Source: Streptomyces sp. KL109B | GTDB lineage: Bacteria > Actinomycetota > Actinomycetes > Streptomycetales > Streptomycetaceae | NCBI RefSeq assembly: GCF_030766935.1 | Contig: NZ_JASERL010000005.1 | Location: 310,001 to 374,000, forward strand | Length of the DNA stretch: 64,000 bases | Direction: 5' to 3' | Part shown: piece by piece, positions 1 through 8,864 of the stretch | Numbering within the stretch: position 1 is the first letter of the stretch | How the letters are laid out: the number at the start of each line of letters is the position of its first letter | Notes under the pieces: generated by a model | What the model was told of the DNA's origin: nothing | The model's input: only the letters and a program-made list of their open reading frames with translations | Database searches by the model: none | Position numbers and translations under genes: made by a program

Positions 1-469
1 GGCAGAGCTGCCCGAACCACGGGTTCGGCCGCCGCCGCGGCCGCCCGAACTCGGGTGGCACACCGGCCGCGACCCCCAGCTCCGGCACCTCGGGCACGGC
101 AGTCGGCGCGACCGCGTCCTGCGCCGTCCCACCGATCCGTAGAACGAGCACCAGATCGACCCGCCGAAGCCCCAACTGACACAGCACAGCCACCACGAGG
201 GCACACACGGCGACGAGCGGCGCACGGTCGAAGCCACTCATGTCACGCAGCGCGAGCTTCTCGGAAACCTCACGACGCACCTCGTCGTGGACGAGCGGCG
301 CCGCGACGACGCTCAGCAGCCCCTCCCCCACGCACAACACCCACGCCAACGCCCTGAACAGCGCGAGAACCGTCCCCACCGCACCCCACCCGGCCGTGCC
401 CCACGCGCCCCGGCGCCCCTCACGCCGAGCACCGCGCAACAGAGGACCACGGCCCCTCAGGTGCAGCAT
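1..469 (-). CDS. Putative integral membrane protein, N-terminal part (runs off the left edge)
   Basis: Reading leftward from an ATG at 469, the frame stays open to the window edge (about 156 codons). The predicted product has a basic start (MLHLRGRGPLLRGARREGRR), a hydrophobic stretch containing VLALFRALAWVLCVGEGLL at about residues 34-58, a short charged loop (HDEVRREVSEKLALRD) and a second hydrophobic stretch (APLVAVCALVVAVLCQLGL), followed by a Pro/Arg-rich tail. This is the pattern of a small membrane protein with cytoplasmic termini. The forward frames across the same bases are Arg/Pro-rich shadows. It is divergent from the mannosidase gene. I do not recognise the family, and the C-terminus is outside the window. 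Confidence 0.55.
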   Translation of the reverse strand, partial: MLHLRGRGPLLRGARREGRRGAWGTAGWGAVGTVLALFRALAWVLCVGEGLLSVVAAPLVHDEVRREVSEKLALRDMSGFDRAPLVAVCALVVAVLCQLGLRRVDLVLVLRIGGTAQDAVAPTAVPEVPELGVAAGVPPEFGRPRRRPNPWFGQLC

Positions 470-612
470 GCTTCCGGTCACGCCCCGGCACCCTCCCCTT
501 CACCGAACAATGGGCATCCCGTTCCATACCCGGTACGGGGCGGCCCAACTCGACGATGTGTCAGGCCCCTTGCCGGGGCAGTGGAGACGATCTAGCGTTG
601 CGTGCCGCACGC

Positions 613-3600
613 ATGACAACGATGTCCAAGAGTGGTGGCACGGCGGGAGTGGCAGTGCATTCAACGCGATACGTACCGACCCGGAGCGGTCCCGGGAGCC
701 GGCGTCCCAGGAACCGGCGTCCCAGGAACCGGTGGAGTAACCGGTGGAGGAACCGGCTCGGGGTGGCCGCGCTCTGTATCGCCCTCACCGCCGCGGGCTC
801 CGCCGGCACCGCCGCAGCGCACGCGACGGACGCGGGGCACGCGGCACACGCGGCACACGCTGCGCACGCGGCGGCAGACGCGGTGCCAAGTCCGGGAGCC
901 GATCTGACGCGCCTGGTCAACCCGTTCATCGGGACCGAGAACGAGGGGCTGACCTTCCCCGCCGCGGGCGCCCCGTTCGGCCTGGTGCAGCAGAGCCCGT
1001 TGATGAGGACGGCCGATGGCACGGGGTGCGAGAAGGAGTCCTCCGACACGGTCGTCGGGTTCAGCCAGACGACGATCAACGGGTGCCGGTTCAACTATCT
1101 GCCGATGATGCCCACGACCGGCGCGGTGAGCACGACCGACCCGGCCGAGTACGCCTCGAAGTTCAGTCACGCCAACGAGACGACGGGGCCCGACCACTAC
1201 CGGACGAAGCTCGACAAGTACGGCGTGACCGCCGACTTGACGGCGACCGCGCGGACCGGGTGGCAGAAGTACACGTTCCCGCGCACGAGTCGGGCGAACG
1301 TGATGTTCAACTCCGGTGCGGGCGTGTCCCGTTCGGAGATCCACGTCGTCGGCGACCGGACGATCGAGGGGTGGGTCGAGGACTCCAAGAAGACCTACTT
1401 CGTCGCGCGGCTCAGCCGCCCGTTCACCTCGTACGGCACGTGGAAGGGCGACGAGCGGAGCCCGGAGTCACGTGACTCGGCGGCCAAGGGGTCCAACGGC
1501 GCCTGGGTGTCGTTCGACACGAGGAAGAACGACGCTCCCGTGGTCGCGAAGGTGGGGCTCTCCTTCACCGGTGCCGCCGGCGCCCGCAAGAACCTCGCGG
1601 CGGAGTCGGGGAGGTTCGGATTCGACTTCGACGCCGTGCACAAGGCGTTGAACACCAAGTGGAACACCATGCTGCGCAAGGCCGCCATCGGAGGCGGTTC
1701 GCACGACCAACAGGTCGCGTACTACACGGCGTTGTACCACTCGCTGCTGGACCCGAACCTGATCGGCGACGTCGACGGCCGCTACGTCGGGGCCGACAAG
1801 AGGATCCACACCGCCAGGGACTACACCCCTTACAGCAACCTCTCGCTGTGGGACACCTACCGGACGCAGAACAAGCTGCTCGAGATGCTCGTCCCCAAGG
1901 TGGCGCGCGACATCGACAAGTCGATCCTCGCGATCGCGCGGGAGGGCGGCGCGCTGCCGCGCTGGTACCTGGAGGACCAGGAGGGCAACATCATGACCGG
2001 TGACCCGGTCACGCCGTTCCTGGTCGAGGGCTGGTCGAAGGGGCTGCTCAAGGGGGCGGACGCCCAGGAGGCGTACACGTACCTGCGGGAGAACGCGACC
2101 AAGGTGCCGCCCGCCGACGTCCGCGAGAACGGGCGCGCCGGGGCCGCTTACTACGCGGAGCGCGGCTACGTCCCGTACGGCCTCAACGTCAAGTCCAGCG
2201 CCGACTGCGACGGCGGAACGCGCGGCAACTGCTGCCCGACCAAGTCGAACGACAACGACTGCTATTACGGCACCTCGGCCACGCTGGAGTACGCGGCGGC
2301 CGACGCGTCGCTTGCGCTGATGGCGAAGGGGCTGGGCCACGAGGGCGACGCCAAGATGTTCGCCGAGCGCGGTCAGGCGTACAAGAACGTCTTCGACAAG
2401 CAGACCCGCCAGTTCCGGCCGCGCACCGCGGCCGACGGCACCTGGCTGACGCCGTACGACCCGGTCACGAGCGACCACGCCTTCCACGAGCAGAACGCGA
2501 GTCAATACCAGTGGTCGGTGCCCCAGGACCCGGCCGGCCTCATCGCCATGCTGGGCGGCAGCGACGCAGCGAACAGCCGGCTGAACGACTTCTTCGCCTA
2601 CGACAAGCTCCTCGCCGACCCGGAGGGGACCGCTCGCACGGCCTGGGTCAGCGAGCCGTACGACTACTACGGCTCCACGAAGTACAACCCGAACAACGAG
2701 CCCAACATGATCGCGCCGTACCTCTACGCGTGGACCGGGCAGCCCGGCCGCACCGCGACCGTGGTCAAGGCGCAGGAGACGCTGTTCACGAACAGCCCCG
2801 GCGGCATCCCCGGCAACGACGACATGGGCGAGATGTCCTCGTGGTACGTGATGTCGTCGCTGGGGCTCTGTCCCACGACCAGTGGCGGGAACTTCGACGT
2901 CATCACCACTCCGCAGTTCCCGAACGCCCGCGTGCGGATCGGTGATTACGGGACGGCGCAGGGCGGAACCCTGACGATCTCCGCGCCGGGTAGCAGCATG
3001 GCCAACCGCTACATCGCGTCCGCGAAGGTCAACGGCAGGGCCTGGGACAAGGCCTGGGTGGAGCAGGCCGACATCGCCCACGGCGGGCACATCGACTACG
3101 ACCTGAGCACCGAGCCCACCTCCTGGGCCACGGCCGCCAAGAGCGCCCCGCCGTCGATCAACACGACGTCGAACCCGCAGCACCGGCTCAGCGCCGACGT
3201 CGGTCCCGACCAGGTCGTCATGGACCTCACGGCGGATCGCGCCTCGCACCAGCGGGTCGACCTCACCCTGCTGGCCACGGCTCCCCGCACCGCGCGGGTC
3301 GCCGTGTCCGCGCACGCGCCGAAGGGGTGGTCGGTGACCCCGGCCCGCGCGACATCGACGGCCGCGTCGAACGGCCTCCCCACCCAGCTGAACAACCGCC
3401 TGCGCCTCACGGCACCGGCCGGAACCGAGCCGGGCACCTACAAGGTGTCGGTCACCGCCGAACTCCCGGGAGCCGCCCCGGTCGACAAGGACGTCACTGT
3501 GGAGGTCCCGCAAGGCGGAGCACGCTGCGCGGTCCGCACGGACGCCTCGTGCGCCATCGACCTCACCTCCGCCTACAACAACGACGGCGTCGCGACGCTC

Positions 3601-4155
3601 GCCGCGCCCGGCCAGGGAGACTTCGACGGCAGGGGCACGAGCTTCGCCGCCGACCAACTCCCCGCCCCGGGACCGGTTTCCTTCGACGGCGTGACCTACC
3701 AGGCACCCCCGACCTCCGGCACCGCCAAGAACTTCGTCAAGTCGACCGGACAGGCCGTCGCCCTCCCATCCGGCGACTACCACCGCGCCCTCCACATCGT
3801 GGGCGCGTCCGACAACGGCAGTACGGGCGCCGCATCGGCCACCGCCGTCGTCACCTACACGGACGGCAGCACCGCGACGGTCCCGCTCCAACTCACCGGC
3901 TGGGAGAACAAGTCCCCGGACTTCGACAACGACACCGCGGCCACGACGGCGTACCAACTCAAGCCCGGCACAGGGAAGACCGACACCAAGGCATCCCTCT
4001 ACGAAACGACCGTCCCCCTCACCCCCGGCAAACACCCCCGCTCCCTCACCCTCGCACCACCGTCCGTACCGGCATGGGTCGCACCCGGATCCGGCGGCCT
4101 CGACTGGCAGTACGACAGTGACCTGGAGATCTACGCGATGACGCTGACGCACTGA
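613..4155 (+). CDS. Secreted GH92 family alpha-mannosidase with NEW3 and C-terminal beta-sandwich domains
   Basis: Exo-acting, calcium-dependent alpha-mannosidase family that removes mannose from glycans outside the cell. After a basic N-terminus there is a signal-peptide core (LGVAALCIALTAAGSAGTAAA) and a His/Ala repeat region. The GH92 domain opens with NPFIGTENEG near residue 103 and contains GDPVTPFLVEGWSKG, NEPNMIAPYLYAW and, near residue 734, GNDDMGEMSSWYV, which carries the acidic residues used as catalytic base in this family. An NPCBM-associated NEW3 domain follows at about residues 860-970, then a beta-rich C-terminal module, giving roughly 1180 residues, long for GH92. The start is uncertain: the frame is open from 556, with ATG at 613 and 622 and GTG at 649 and 655. 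It is monocistronic, with a strong hairpin just after its stop codon. Confidence 0.93.
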   Translation: MTTMSKSGGTAGVAVHSTRYVPTRSGPGSRRPRNRRPRNRWSNRWRNRLGVAALCIALTAAGSAGTAAAHATDAGHAAHAAHAAHAAADAVPSPGADLTRLVNPFIGTENEGLTFPAAGAPFGLVQQSPLMRTADGTGCEKESSDTVVGFSQTTINGCRFNYLPMMPTTGAVSTTDPAEYASKFSHANETTGPDHYRTKLDKYGVTADLTATARTGWQKYTFPRTSRANVMFNSGAGVSRSEIHVVGDRTIEGWVEDSKKTYFVARLSRPFTSYGTWKGDERSPESRDSAAKGSNGAWVSFDTRKNDAPVVAKVGLSFTGAAGARKNLAAESGRFGFDFDAVHKALNTKWNTMLRKAAIGGGSHDQQVAYYTALYHSLLDPNLIGDVDGRYVGADKRIHTARDYTPYSNLSLWDTYRTQNKLLEMLVPKVARDIDKSILAIAREGGALPRWYLEDQEGNIMTGDPVTPFLVEGWSKGLLKGADAQEAYTYLRENATKVPPADVRENGRAGAAYYAERGYVPYGLNVKSSADCDGGTRGNCCPTKSNDNDCYYGTSATLEYAAADASLALMAKGLGHEGDAKMFAERGQAYKNVFDKQTRQFRPRTAADGTWLTPYDPVTSDHAFHEQNASQYQWSVPQDPAGLIAMLGGSDAANSRLNDFFAYDKLLADPEGTARTAWVSEPYDYYGSTKYNPNNEPNMIAPYLYAWTGQPGRTATVVKAQETLFTNSPGGIPGNDDMGEMSSWYVMSSLGLCPTTSGGNFDVITTPQFPNARVRIGDYGTAQGGTLTISAPGSSMANRYIASAKVNGRAWDKAWVEQADIAHGGHIDYDLSTEPTSWATAAKSAPPSINTTSNPQHRLSADVGPDQVVMDLTADRASHQRVDLTLLATAPRTARVAVSAHAPKGWSVTPARATSTAASNGLPTQLNNRLRLTAPAGTEPGTYKVSVTAELPGAAPVDKDVTVEVPQGGARCAVRTDASCAIDLTSAYNNDGVATLAAPGQGDFDGRGTSFAADQLPAPGPVSFDGVTYQAPPTSGTAKNFVKSTGQAVALPSGDYHRALHIVGASDNGSTGAASATAVVTYTDGSTATVPLQLTGWENKSPDFDNDTAATTAYQLKPGTGKTDTKASLYETTVPLTPGKHPRSLTLAPPSVPAWVAPGSGGLDWQYDSDLEIYAMTLTH

Positions 4156-4166
4156 TCGTCGTGGCG

Positions 4167-4201
4167 GTCGCGCCCTCCCTTGTCACGCGGGAGGGCGCGA
4201 C
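4167..4201. terminator. Bidirectional intrinsic terminator-like hairpin
   Basis: A perfect 13-bp inverted repeat (GTCGCGCCCTCCC at 4167-4179, GGGAGGGCGCGAC at 4189-4201) with a 9-nt loop lies between the convergent mannosidase and Lrp genes. There is no U-tract, as is usual in Streptomyces. Confidence 0.8.
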
Positions 4202-4268
4202 GGCGTCACGCGCGGGGGCGGGCGCAGGACCAACAGGACCGGCAAAAATCGGCGGGGCGCGAGTGGAT

Positions 4269-4754
4269 TCACGCGTTCGCCGCCGGACGGTCCGTGTCAC
4301 GCGGCGCCCTCCCCGGCAGCGGACGCGGCCGCACGGCCTGTTTCATCACGATGGTCGAGTTGAGGCCGCGCACCCCCGGCAGGTGGATGAGTACGGACTC
4401 GTAGAGCCGCTGGTACGAGGGCAGGTCGGCGCTGACGACGCGGATCAGGTAGTCCGGCTCGCCGAACAGGCGTTGCGCCTCGATGACTTCGGGGATCCCG
4501 GCGAGCGCCGCGTCGAACTCCGTCACCACGTCGGGCCGGCTCAGCGTGGCGAAGAGCAGCACTTCGAAGCCGTACCCCATGGCCGCGGCGTCGACGACGG
4601 CTCGGTAGCCGTGGATGATCCCGGCCGCCTCCAGATCGCGGACACGTCGCTGGCAGCGCGAGACGCTCAAACGCACCTTGTCGGCCAGTTCGGTGAGGGT
4701 GATCCGCCCCTCGACCTGCAGCGCGGCAACAATTTTGCGATCCATGGAGTCCAT
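4269..4754 (-). CDS. Lrp/AsnC family transcriptional regulator
   Basis: A feast/famine regulator, normally an octamer that binds DNA and senses an amino acid. An N-terminal AsnC-type helix-turn-helix (LTELADKVRLSVSRCQRRVR) is followed by the RAM effector domain (FEVLLFATL, EAQRLFGEPDYLIRVV, YESVLIHLPGV), for about 161 residues, the usual size. The ATG at 4754 was chosen over the in-frame TTG at 4760. It is divergent from the PatB-type C-S lyase, which is its most likely target along with the amino-acid permease downstream. An inverted repeat overlaps its own start codon and may be an autoregulatory site. Confidence 0.92.
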   Translation of the reverse strand: MDSMDRKIVAALQVEGRITLTELADKVRLSVSRCQRRVRDLEAAGIIHGYRAVVDAAAMGYGFEVLLFATLSRPDVVTEFDAALAGIPEVIEAQRLFGEPDYLIRVVSADLPSYQRLYESVLIHLPGVRGLNSTIVMKQAVRPRPLPGRAPRDTDRPAANA

Positions 4755-4773
4755 GAGCAAATTTCTAGCTCAT
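4753..4773. promoter_or_regulatory. Possible Lrp operator (inverted repeat ATGAGC-N9-GCTCAT)
   Basis: ATGAGC (4753-4758) and GCTCAT (4768-4773) form a perfect dyad around an AT-rich centre, which stands out in this G+C-rich sequence. It overlaps the start codon of the Lrp gene in the divergent intergenic region, where Lrp-type autoregulatory sites usually lie. Its function is inferred. Confidence 0.35.
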
Positions 4774-4835
4774 AGAACCTCCACGTGGGCAAAGTTCACG
4801 AACATCTTGTCCCGTGTCGTGGCTAGCATCCAGCC

Positions 4836-6044
4836 ATGGCAACCGAGACCAGCACCGGATCGATATTCGACGCCGTCGTGGACCGCACGAAGTCCAACTC
4901 CATGAAGTGGGCCTACGCCCATCAACTGCTCGCGCCCGACGAGGCCGCGGCCGACCCGCTGCCGATGTGGGTCGCCGACACCGACTTCAAGGCCCCGCAG
5001 GCCGTGCTCGACGCGCTGCACGAGGCCGTCGACCACGGTGTCTTCGGGTACCCGGGAGGTGCGACCGCCGGCTACCTCGACGCCGTGACCGGGTGGCAGG
5101 CCAAGCGGTTCGGCTGGGAGGTGCCCCACGAGTGGGTGCTCCAGACCGCCGGCATCATCACCACCCTCAAGACGGCGGTGCAGGCGTTCTCCGCGCCCGG
5201 CGACTCGATCCTGATCCAGCCGCCGGTCTACGCCCACTTCCACGACGACGTCCGCCTCAACGGCCGCCACCTCGCGTACGCCCCGCTGGAACGCACCGAC
5301 GACGGCTACCGCTTCAACGCCCGTACCTTCGAGGCCGCCATCCGGCCCGACACCAAACTCTTCATCCTCAGCCACCCGCACAACCCGACGGGGAACGTCT
5401 GGACCGAGGACGAGCTGCGCACGATGGGCGAGATCTGCGCCCGGCACGGTGTGCTCGTCGTCTCCGACGAGATCCACCAGGACCTCGTCATCAACCCGGA
5501 CCGCAAGCACATCCCGTTCGCCTCCCTGGGACCGGAGTTCGCCCGGAACAGCATCACGTGTACCGCCCCCAGCAAGACCTTCAACCTCCCAGGACTGCAG
5601 AGCGCCAACGCCTTCGTCCCGGACCCTCGACTGCGCGGTGAACTGGCCAGGCAGTACGAGCGCAATGTGTTCCCGCTGGTCAACGTGCTCGGCATGGTCG
5701 CCGCCGAGGCCGCCTACGCGCACGGCGAGCCGTGGCTGGAGGACATGCTCGGCTACCTGCGGGGGAACCACGAGCACTTCTCGCGGGAGGTCAACGGCGC
5801 CACCTCGAAGGTGCGGGTGCTTCCGGCCGACTCCCTCTACCTGGCGTGGATGGACTGCCGGGAGCTCGGCATGGACGCCGAGGCGCTGGACAAGTTCATG
5901 CTCACCAAGGCGCGGCTGTGGCTCGACAAGGGACAGAAGTTCGGGACCGAGGGGCACGGCTACATGCGCGTAAACCTGGGGTGCCCCCGCTCGACCGTCG
6001 ACGAAGCCATCGGCCGCCTGCTCACCGCGGTGGAGGGCCCGTGA
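4836..6044 (+). CDS. PatB/MalY-type PLP-dependent C-S lyase (cystathionine beta-lyase family aminotransferase)
   Basis: Fold-type I PLP enzyme of the MalY/PatB branch, which eliminates thiols from S-substituted cysteines such as cystathionine and yields pyruvate and ammonia through 2-aminoacrylate. The family N-terminal region is present (PLPMWVADTDFKAPQAVLDAL), as are the substrate-site HNPTGNVW motif, SDEIHQDLV and the PLP lysine in APSKTFNLPG near residue 247. At 402 residues it has the normal length. It is divergent from an Lrp regulator and followed by a broken ridA copy; RidA proteins hydrolyse the reactive enamine that such lyases release. Substrate specificity cannot be read from the sequence. 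Confidence 0.9.
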   Translation: MATETSTGSIFDAVVDRTKSNSMKWAYAHQLLAPDEAAADPLPMWVADTDFKAPQAVLDALHEAVDHGVFGYPGGATAGYLDAVTGWQAKRFGWEVPHEWVLQTAGIITTLKTAVQAFSAPGDSILIQPPVYAHFHDDVRLNGRHLAYAPLERTDDGYRFNARTFEAAIRPDTKLFILSHPHNPTGNVWTEDELRTMGEICARHGVLVVSDEIHQDLVINPDRKHIPFASLGPEFARNSITCTAPSKTFNLPGLQSANAFVPDPRLRGELARQYERNVFPLVNVLGMVAAEAAYAHGEPWLEDMLGYLRGNHEHFSREVNGATSKVRVLPADSLYLAWMDCRELGMDAEALDKFMLTKARLWLDKGQKFGTEGHGYMRVNLGCPRSTVDEAIGRLLTAVEGP

Positions 6045-6050
6045 ACACCG

Positions 6051-6313
6051 GTGCGCACCTCAGGGCAGTTGCCCCCGCGTGACGGCGAACCGGTCGCCAC
6101 GGCCTCGACCGGATCCAACAGCTGCTGAAAACAACGGTGTTCGTCGCCGGCGTCCCCGGGTTCGCCGAGCAGCACCTGGTCGCCAATGGCGCCTCCGACC
6201 TGTTCGCCACCGCACTGGGTGAGGCGGGCCGGCATGCCCGCTCCGCCGTCGGTGTCGCCGGGCTGCCCATGGGGGCCCCGGTCGAGGTCGAAGCGGTCTT
6301 CGCCACCGCCTGA
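6051..6313 (+). pseudogene. Decayed RidA (YjgF/YER057c/UK114) enamine/imine deaminase
   Basis: Two pieces of a RidA protein lie in different frames. From 6054 the frame reads RTSGQLPPRDGEPVAT, matching the family's N-terminal YTSGQLP block, and soon stops (TGA 6126-6128). A second frame from about 6104 to the TGA at 6311-6313 reads LDRIQQLLKTTVFVAGVPGF, then a stretch ending HARSAVGVAGLPMGAPVEVE, which is the C-terminal half of the family including the conserved arginine. The roughly 30 residues normally between these blocks, and the extreme N-terminus, are missing. This indicates an internal deletion with a frameshift. It lies directly behind a 2-aminoacrylate-producing lyase, the normal context for an intact ridA. 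Confidence 0.75.
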
Positions 6314-6377
6314 GACCGCAAGAACCCGCACGGCCCCTTCGTCTGAGCACCACCCTCTTCGCCCAGGGAGCAGTGAC

Positions 6378-7799
6378 ATGACCACAAGCGCCGCGAAGGA
6401 CTTCGACACGTTCGAAAAGGAAGACCTGAAACGGGATCTCAAGAGCCGGCACATCCAGATGATCGCGATCGGCGGCGCCATCGGGACCGGCCTGTTCTAC
6501 GGCTCGGGGTCGGCCGTCGCCACCGCGGGCCCCGCCATCGTCGTCACGTACGCCGTCGCGTCCCTGGCCATCTACTTCATCATGCGGGCCCTCGGCGAGA
6601 TGTCGGTCGAGGAACCGGTGTCCGGCGCCTACATCTCCTACGCCAACCGCTACATCCACCGCTTCGCGGGCTTCCTCAACGGCTGGAACGCGTTCATCTT
6701 CCTCCTGGCCACCACCGCCGCCGAGTTGAACGCGCTCGGGCACTACATACAGTTCTGGTTTCCCGCCGTTCCCATCTGGGTGACCGCGGCGGTGGCGGTC
6801 ACCGTGATGTTCGTCGTCAACGTCGTCGGGGTGAAGTTCTACGGTGAGGCGGAGTTCTGGTTCGCCATCGTCAAGGTCGCCGCGATCGTCGCCCTGATTC
6901 TCTTCGGGGCCGCCCTCATCTTCTTCGGCGTCGGAAACGACGGCGTCGCGATCGGCCTCGGCCACCTCCACGACCACGGCGGCTTCCTCCCCGAGGGAGT
7001 CGGCGGCGCGTTCCTCGCCCTCGCCATGGTCGCCTTCTCCTTCGGTGGCGTGGAGAACCTCGGCATAGCGGCCGGCGAGACCAAGGACGTCGCCACGACG
7101 ATGCCGAAGGCCGTCAACGCCACCTTCTGGCGCCTCATGATCTTCTACGTGGGTGCCATCGCGGTCCTCGTCACCGTGTTCCCGTGGACCGCGCTGAATG
7201 GCACCGGCAGCCCGTTCGTCACCGTGTTCGCGAAGATCGGCGTACCAGCCGCGGCCACCATCATGAACGTGGTCGTCATCACCGCGGTGCTCTCGGCGGT
7301 CAACTCGACCGTCTTCACCAACAGCCGGACCTTCTACAACCTGTCGTTGCAGGGCAACGCGCCGAGGTTCCTCGGCACCGTGAACGACAGGAACGTCCCG
7401 TCCCGGGCGGTCGTGGCGGTCTTCGTGACGATGGCCGCGGGTGTGCTGCTCAACCTCCTGATGCCCGGTCAGGTCTTCACGGTCTTCTCGTCCGTCACCG
7501 TCTTCGCCCTGCTGTGCGCCTGGGCTTCCATCGTCGTCAGCCACCTCAGGTTCCGGCGGTCCAGGATCCGCGACGGCCGCGCGGACCGGCTCCGCTACAA
7601 GATGCCGCTCCACCCTTACAGCAACTACCTCGCCCTGCTGTTCATCGCCGCCGTGCTGGCCTGCATCGCCATCCTCCCGGACACACGTGTCTCGCTGGCC
7701 GTCTCCGGCGCCTGGGTCCTGGTGGTGTACGCGGCGTACACCTTCTACACCAGGAACACGAAGCGACGCCCAGCCGAGCAACTCGCCGACGGCCGCTAG
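6378..7799 (+). CDS. APC-superfamily amino acid permease
   Basis: Proton-coupled amino acid transporter of the AAT type with about 12 membrane helices. It opens with a short cytoplasmic N-terminus (TFEKEDLKRDLKSRHIQMIA) followed by IGGAIGTGLFYGSG, the substrate-binding unwound helix signature of the family. ALGEMSVEEPVSGAY and NRYIHRFAGFLNGWNAF are also typical. At 473 residues it has the usual length. The ATG at 6378 has GGGAG at 6366-6370. It follows the PatB lyase and the ridA remnant in the same direction, suggesting import of the amino acid handled by the lyase. Specificity is not determinable here; it resembles GABA, aromatic and asparagine permeases. Confidence 0.9.
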   Translation: MTTSAAKDFDTFEKEDLKRDLKSRHIQMIAIGGAIGTGLFYGSGSAVATAGPAIVVTYAVASLAIYFIMRALGEMSVEEPVSGAYISYANRYIHRFAGFLNGWNAFIFLLATTAAELNALGHYIQFWFPAVPIWVTAAVAVTVMFVVNVVGVKFYGEAEFWFAIVKVAAIVALILFGAALIFFGVGNDGVAIGLGHLHDHGGFLPEGVGGAFLALAMVAFSFGGVENLGIAAGETKDVATTMPKAVNATFWRLMIFYVGAIAVLVTVFPWTALNGTGSPFVTVFAKIGVPAAATIMNVVVITAVLSAVNSTVFTNSRTFYNLSLQGNAPRFLGTVNDRNVPSRAVVAVFVTMAAGVLLNLLMPGQVFTVFSSVTVFALLCAWASIVVSHLRFRRSRIRDGRADRLRYKMPLHPYSNYLALLFIAAVLACIAILPDTRVSLAVSGAWVLVVYAAYTFYTRNTKRRPAEQLADGR

Positions 7800-7940
7800 C
7801 CATACATATTCGCTATACCAGGATTCAGCACGATCCCCTACCGGACCCCACGAGCGGTATCTAACTTGTCCGCATGGTCACGGCGTAAGGCCGCAACCCC
7901 GACCACATCCCTTCACTCATTGATCGAGCGAGGTATAACC

Positions 7941-8222
7941 ATGGCGTATCTTCAGATCACTCTCCGGATCGAGCCCGGCAACCGCGCCGCCGCGGCGGGT
8001 GTGTACGAGAAGTACAAGCAGACGTTCCTCGACACCGTCCCCGGCGCCACGAGCAAGGAACTGCTCGTGCGCGACGAGGACGTCCAGGTCCTCCACGGAT
8101 TCGCGACCGTCGCCGACGCGCAGGCCTATCTCGGCAGCGCCCTGTTCACCGACGACGTGGTCACCGCGCTGTCCCCGCTGCTTCAGGCGGACCCCGAGGT
8201 GCGTGTCTACGACGCCGCCTGA
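7941..8222 (+). CDS. Small ABM-like (dimeric alpha/beta-barrel) protein
   Basis: A 93-residue protein with the size and beta-alpha-beta pattern of the antibiotic biosynthesis monooxygenase/YdhR-like ferredoxin fold: strand LQITLRIEP, helix AAAGVYEKYKQTFL, strand KELLVRDED, then VLHGFATVADAQAYLGS. The ATG at 7941 is chosen because similarity to the fold begins there and AGCGAGG lies upstream. It is followed 22 bp later by a carboxymuconolactone-decarboxylase-like gene, so the two are probably co-transcribed. These small proteins often act as cofactor-free oxygenases or cyclases, but no substrate can be assigned. Confidence 0.65.
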   Translation: MAYLQITLRIEPGNRAAAAGVYEKYKQTFLDTVPGATSKELLVRDEDVQVLHGFATVADAQAYLGSALFTDDVVTALSPLLQADPEVRVYDAA

Positions 8223-8244
8223 CCGTTTCATCAAGGAGTGCGAC

Positions 8245-8772
8245 ATGAGTGACCCGCGCGTCACCCCCTGGCAGGACGGCGTCCAGCCCGCCCCGCCCGC
8301 CGAGCTGCTGACGGAGATGCGGGGCCGCCGTCCGAACGGTGAGCTGATCGGCATCGACCGCATGCTGCTGCGCAGCTTCCCCCTCGCCAAGGGGTGGAAC
8401 GAACTGCTGGGCCGGGTCCGGGCCGACTTCGACCTGGATCTGGAGCACCGCGAGCTGATCATGCTCCGGGTCGCGGTGCTCAACGGCGCCGAGTTCGAGT
8501 GGGGCGTGCACTACCCGGCGTACCTCGACGCGGGCGGCACCGAGGAGAAGGCCGTCGCCCTGAAGGACGCGGACACGGTGGCCGGGCTCTTCGACGAGGA
8601 GGAGCGCACGCTGCTCGCCCTCACCGATCAGTCCACCCGGCAGGTGGAGGTCGACGCCGAGGTCATCGAGAAGCTGAAGAAGCTGTTCGGTGAGGCGCGC
8701 ACCGTGGAGGCGGTCGCCACGGTCGCGGCGTACAACATGGTGTCCCGGTTCCTGGTGGCGCTGGCCGTGTGA
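8245..8772 (+). CDS. Carboxymuconolactone decarboxylase (CMD) family protein
   Basis: A 175-residue all-helical protein of the CMD/AhpD superfamily. The family core is LEHRELIMLRVAVLNGAEFEWGVHYPAYLDAGG, here split as LEHRELIMLRVAVLNG and EFEWGVHYPAY (about residues 68-95). This is the E-W-x-x-H type without the CxxC pair of true AhpD, so peroxidase activity is unlikely. The ATG at 8245 is preceded by AAGGAG. It forms a likely two-gene operon with the ABM-like protein and ends at a strong hairpin. The physiological substrate is unknown. Confidence 0.8.
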   Translation: MSDPRVTPWQDGVQPAPPAELLTEMRGRRPNGELIGIDRMLLRSFPLAKGWNELLGRVRADFDLDLEHRELIMLRVAVLNGAEFEWGVHYPAYLDAGGTEEKAVALKDADTVAGLFDEEERTLLALTDQSTRQVEVDAEVIEKLKKLFGEARTVEAVATVAAYNMVSRFLVALAV

Positions 8773-8784
8773 GACACCAGTCCC

Positions 8785-8818
8785 GGTCGTCAGGTGACAC
8801 CACGATCACCTGACGGCC
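8785..8818. terminator. Bidirectional terminator-like hairpin
   Basis: CGTCAGGTGA (8788-8797) pairs perfectly with TCACCTGACG (8806-8815) around an 8-nt loop. Three further pairs, one of them G-U, extend the stem outward to 8785 and 8818. It lies between the convergent CMD and MFS genes. Confidence 0.8.
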
Positions 8819-8864
8819 GGCCCGACCGGCTGCAGCCCCGCAGCCCTGCAGCCCTGCAGCCCTT

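Noticed and set aside
55..740. Forward frames in the first 740 bases
   Set aside because: Arg/Pro/Thr-rich translations without motifs. The leftward frame across 1-469 has convincing membrane helices instead.
1468..4152. A very long antisense frame (about 890 codons) opposite the GH92 gene
   Set aside because: Its product is Val/Arg/Gly-rich low-complexity with no family motifs, typical of the shadow of a high-G+C gene. The forward frame has clear GH92 motifs.
7866..7940. Upstream extension of the ABM-like gene to a start at 7866
   Set aside because: The extra 25 residues do not fit the fold, and the ATG at 7941 has a ribosome site and begins the first beta strand.
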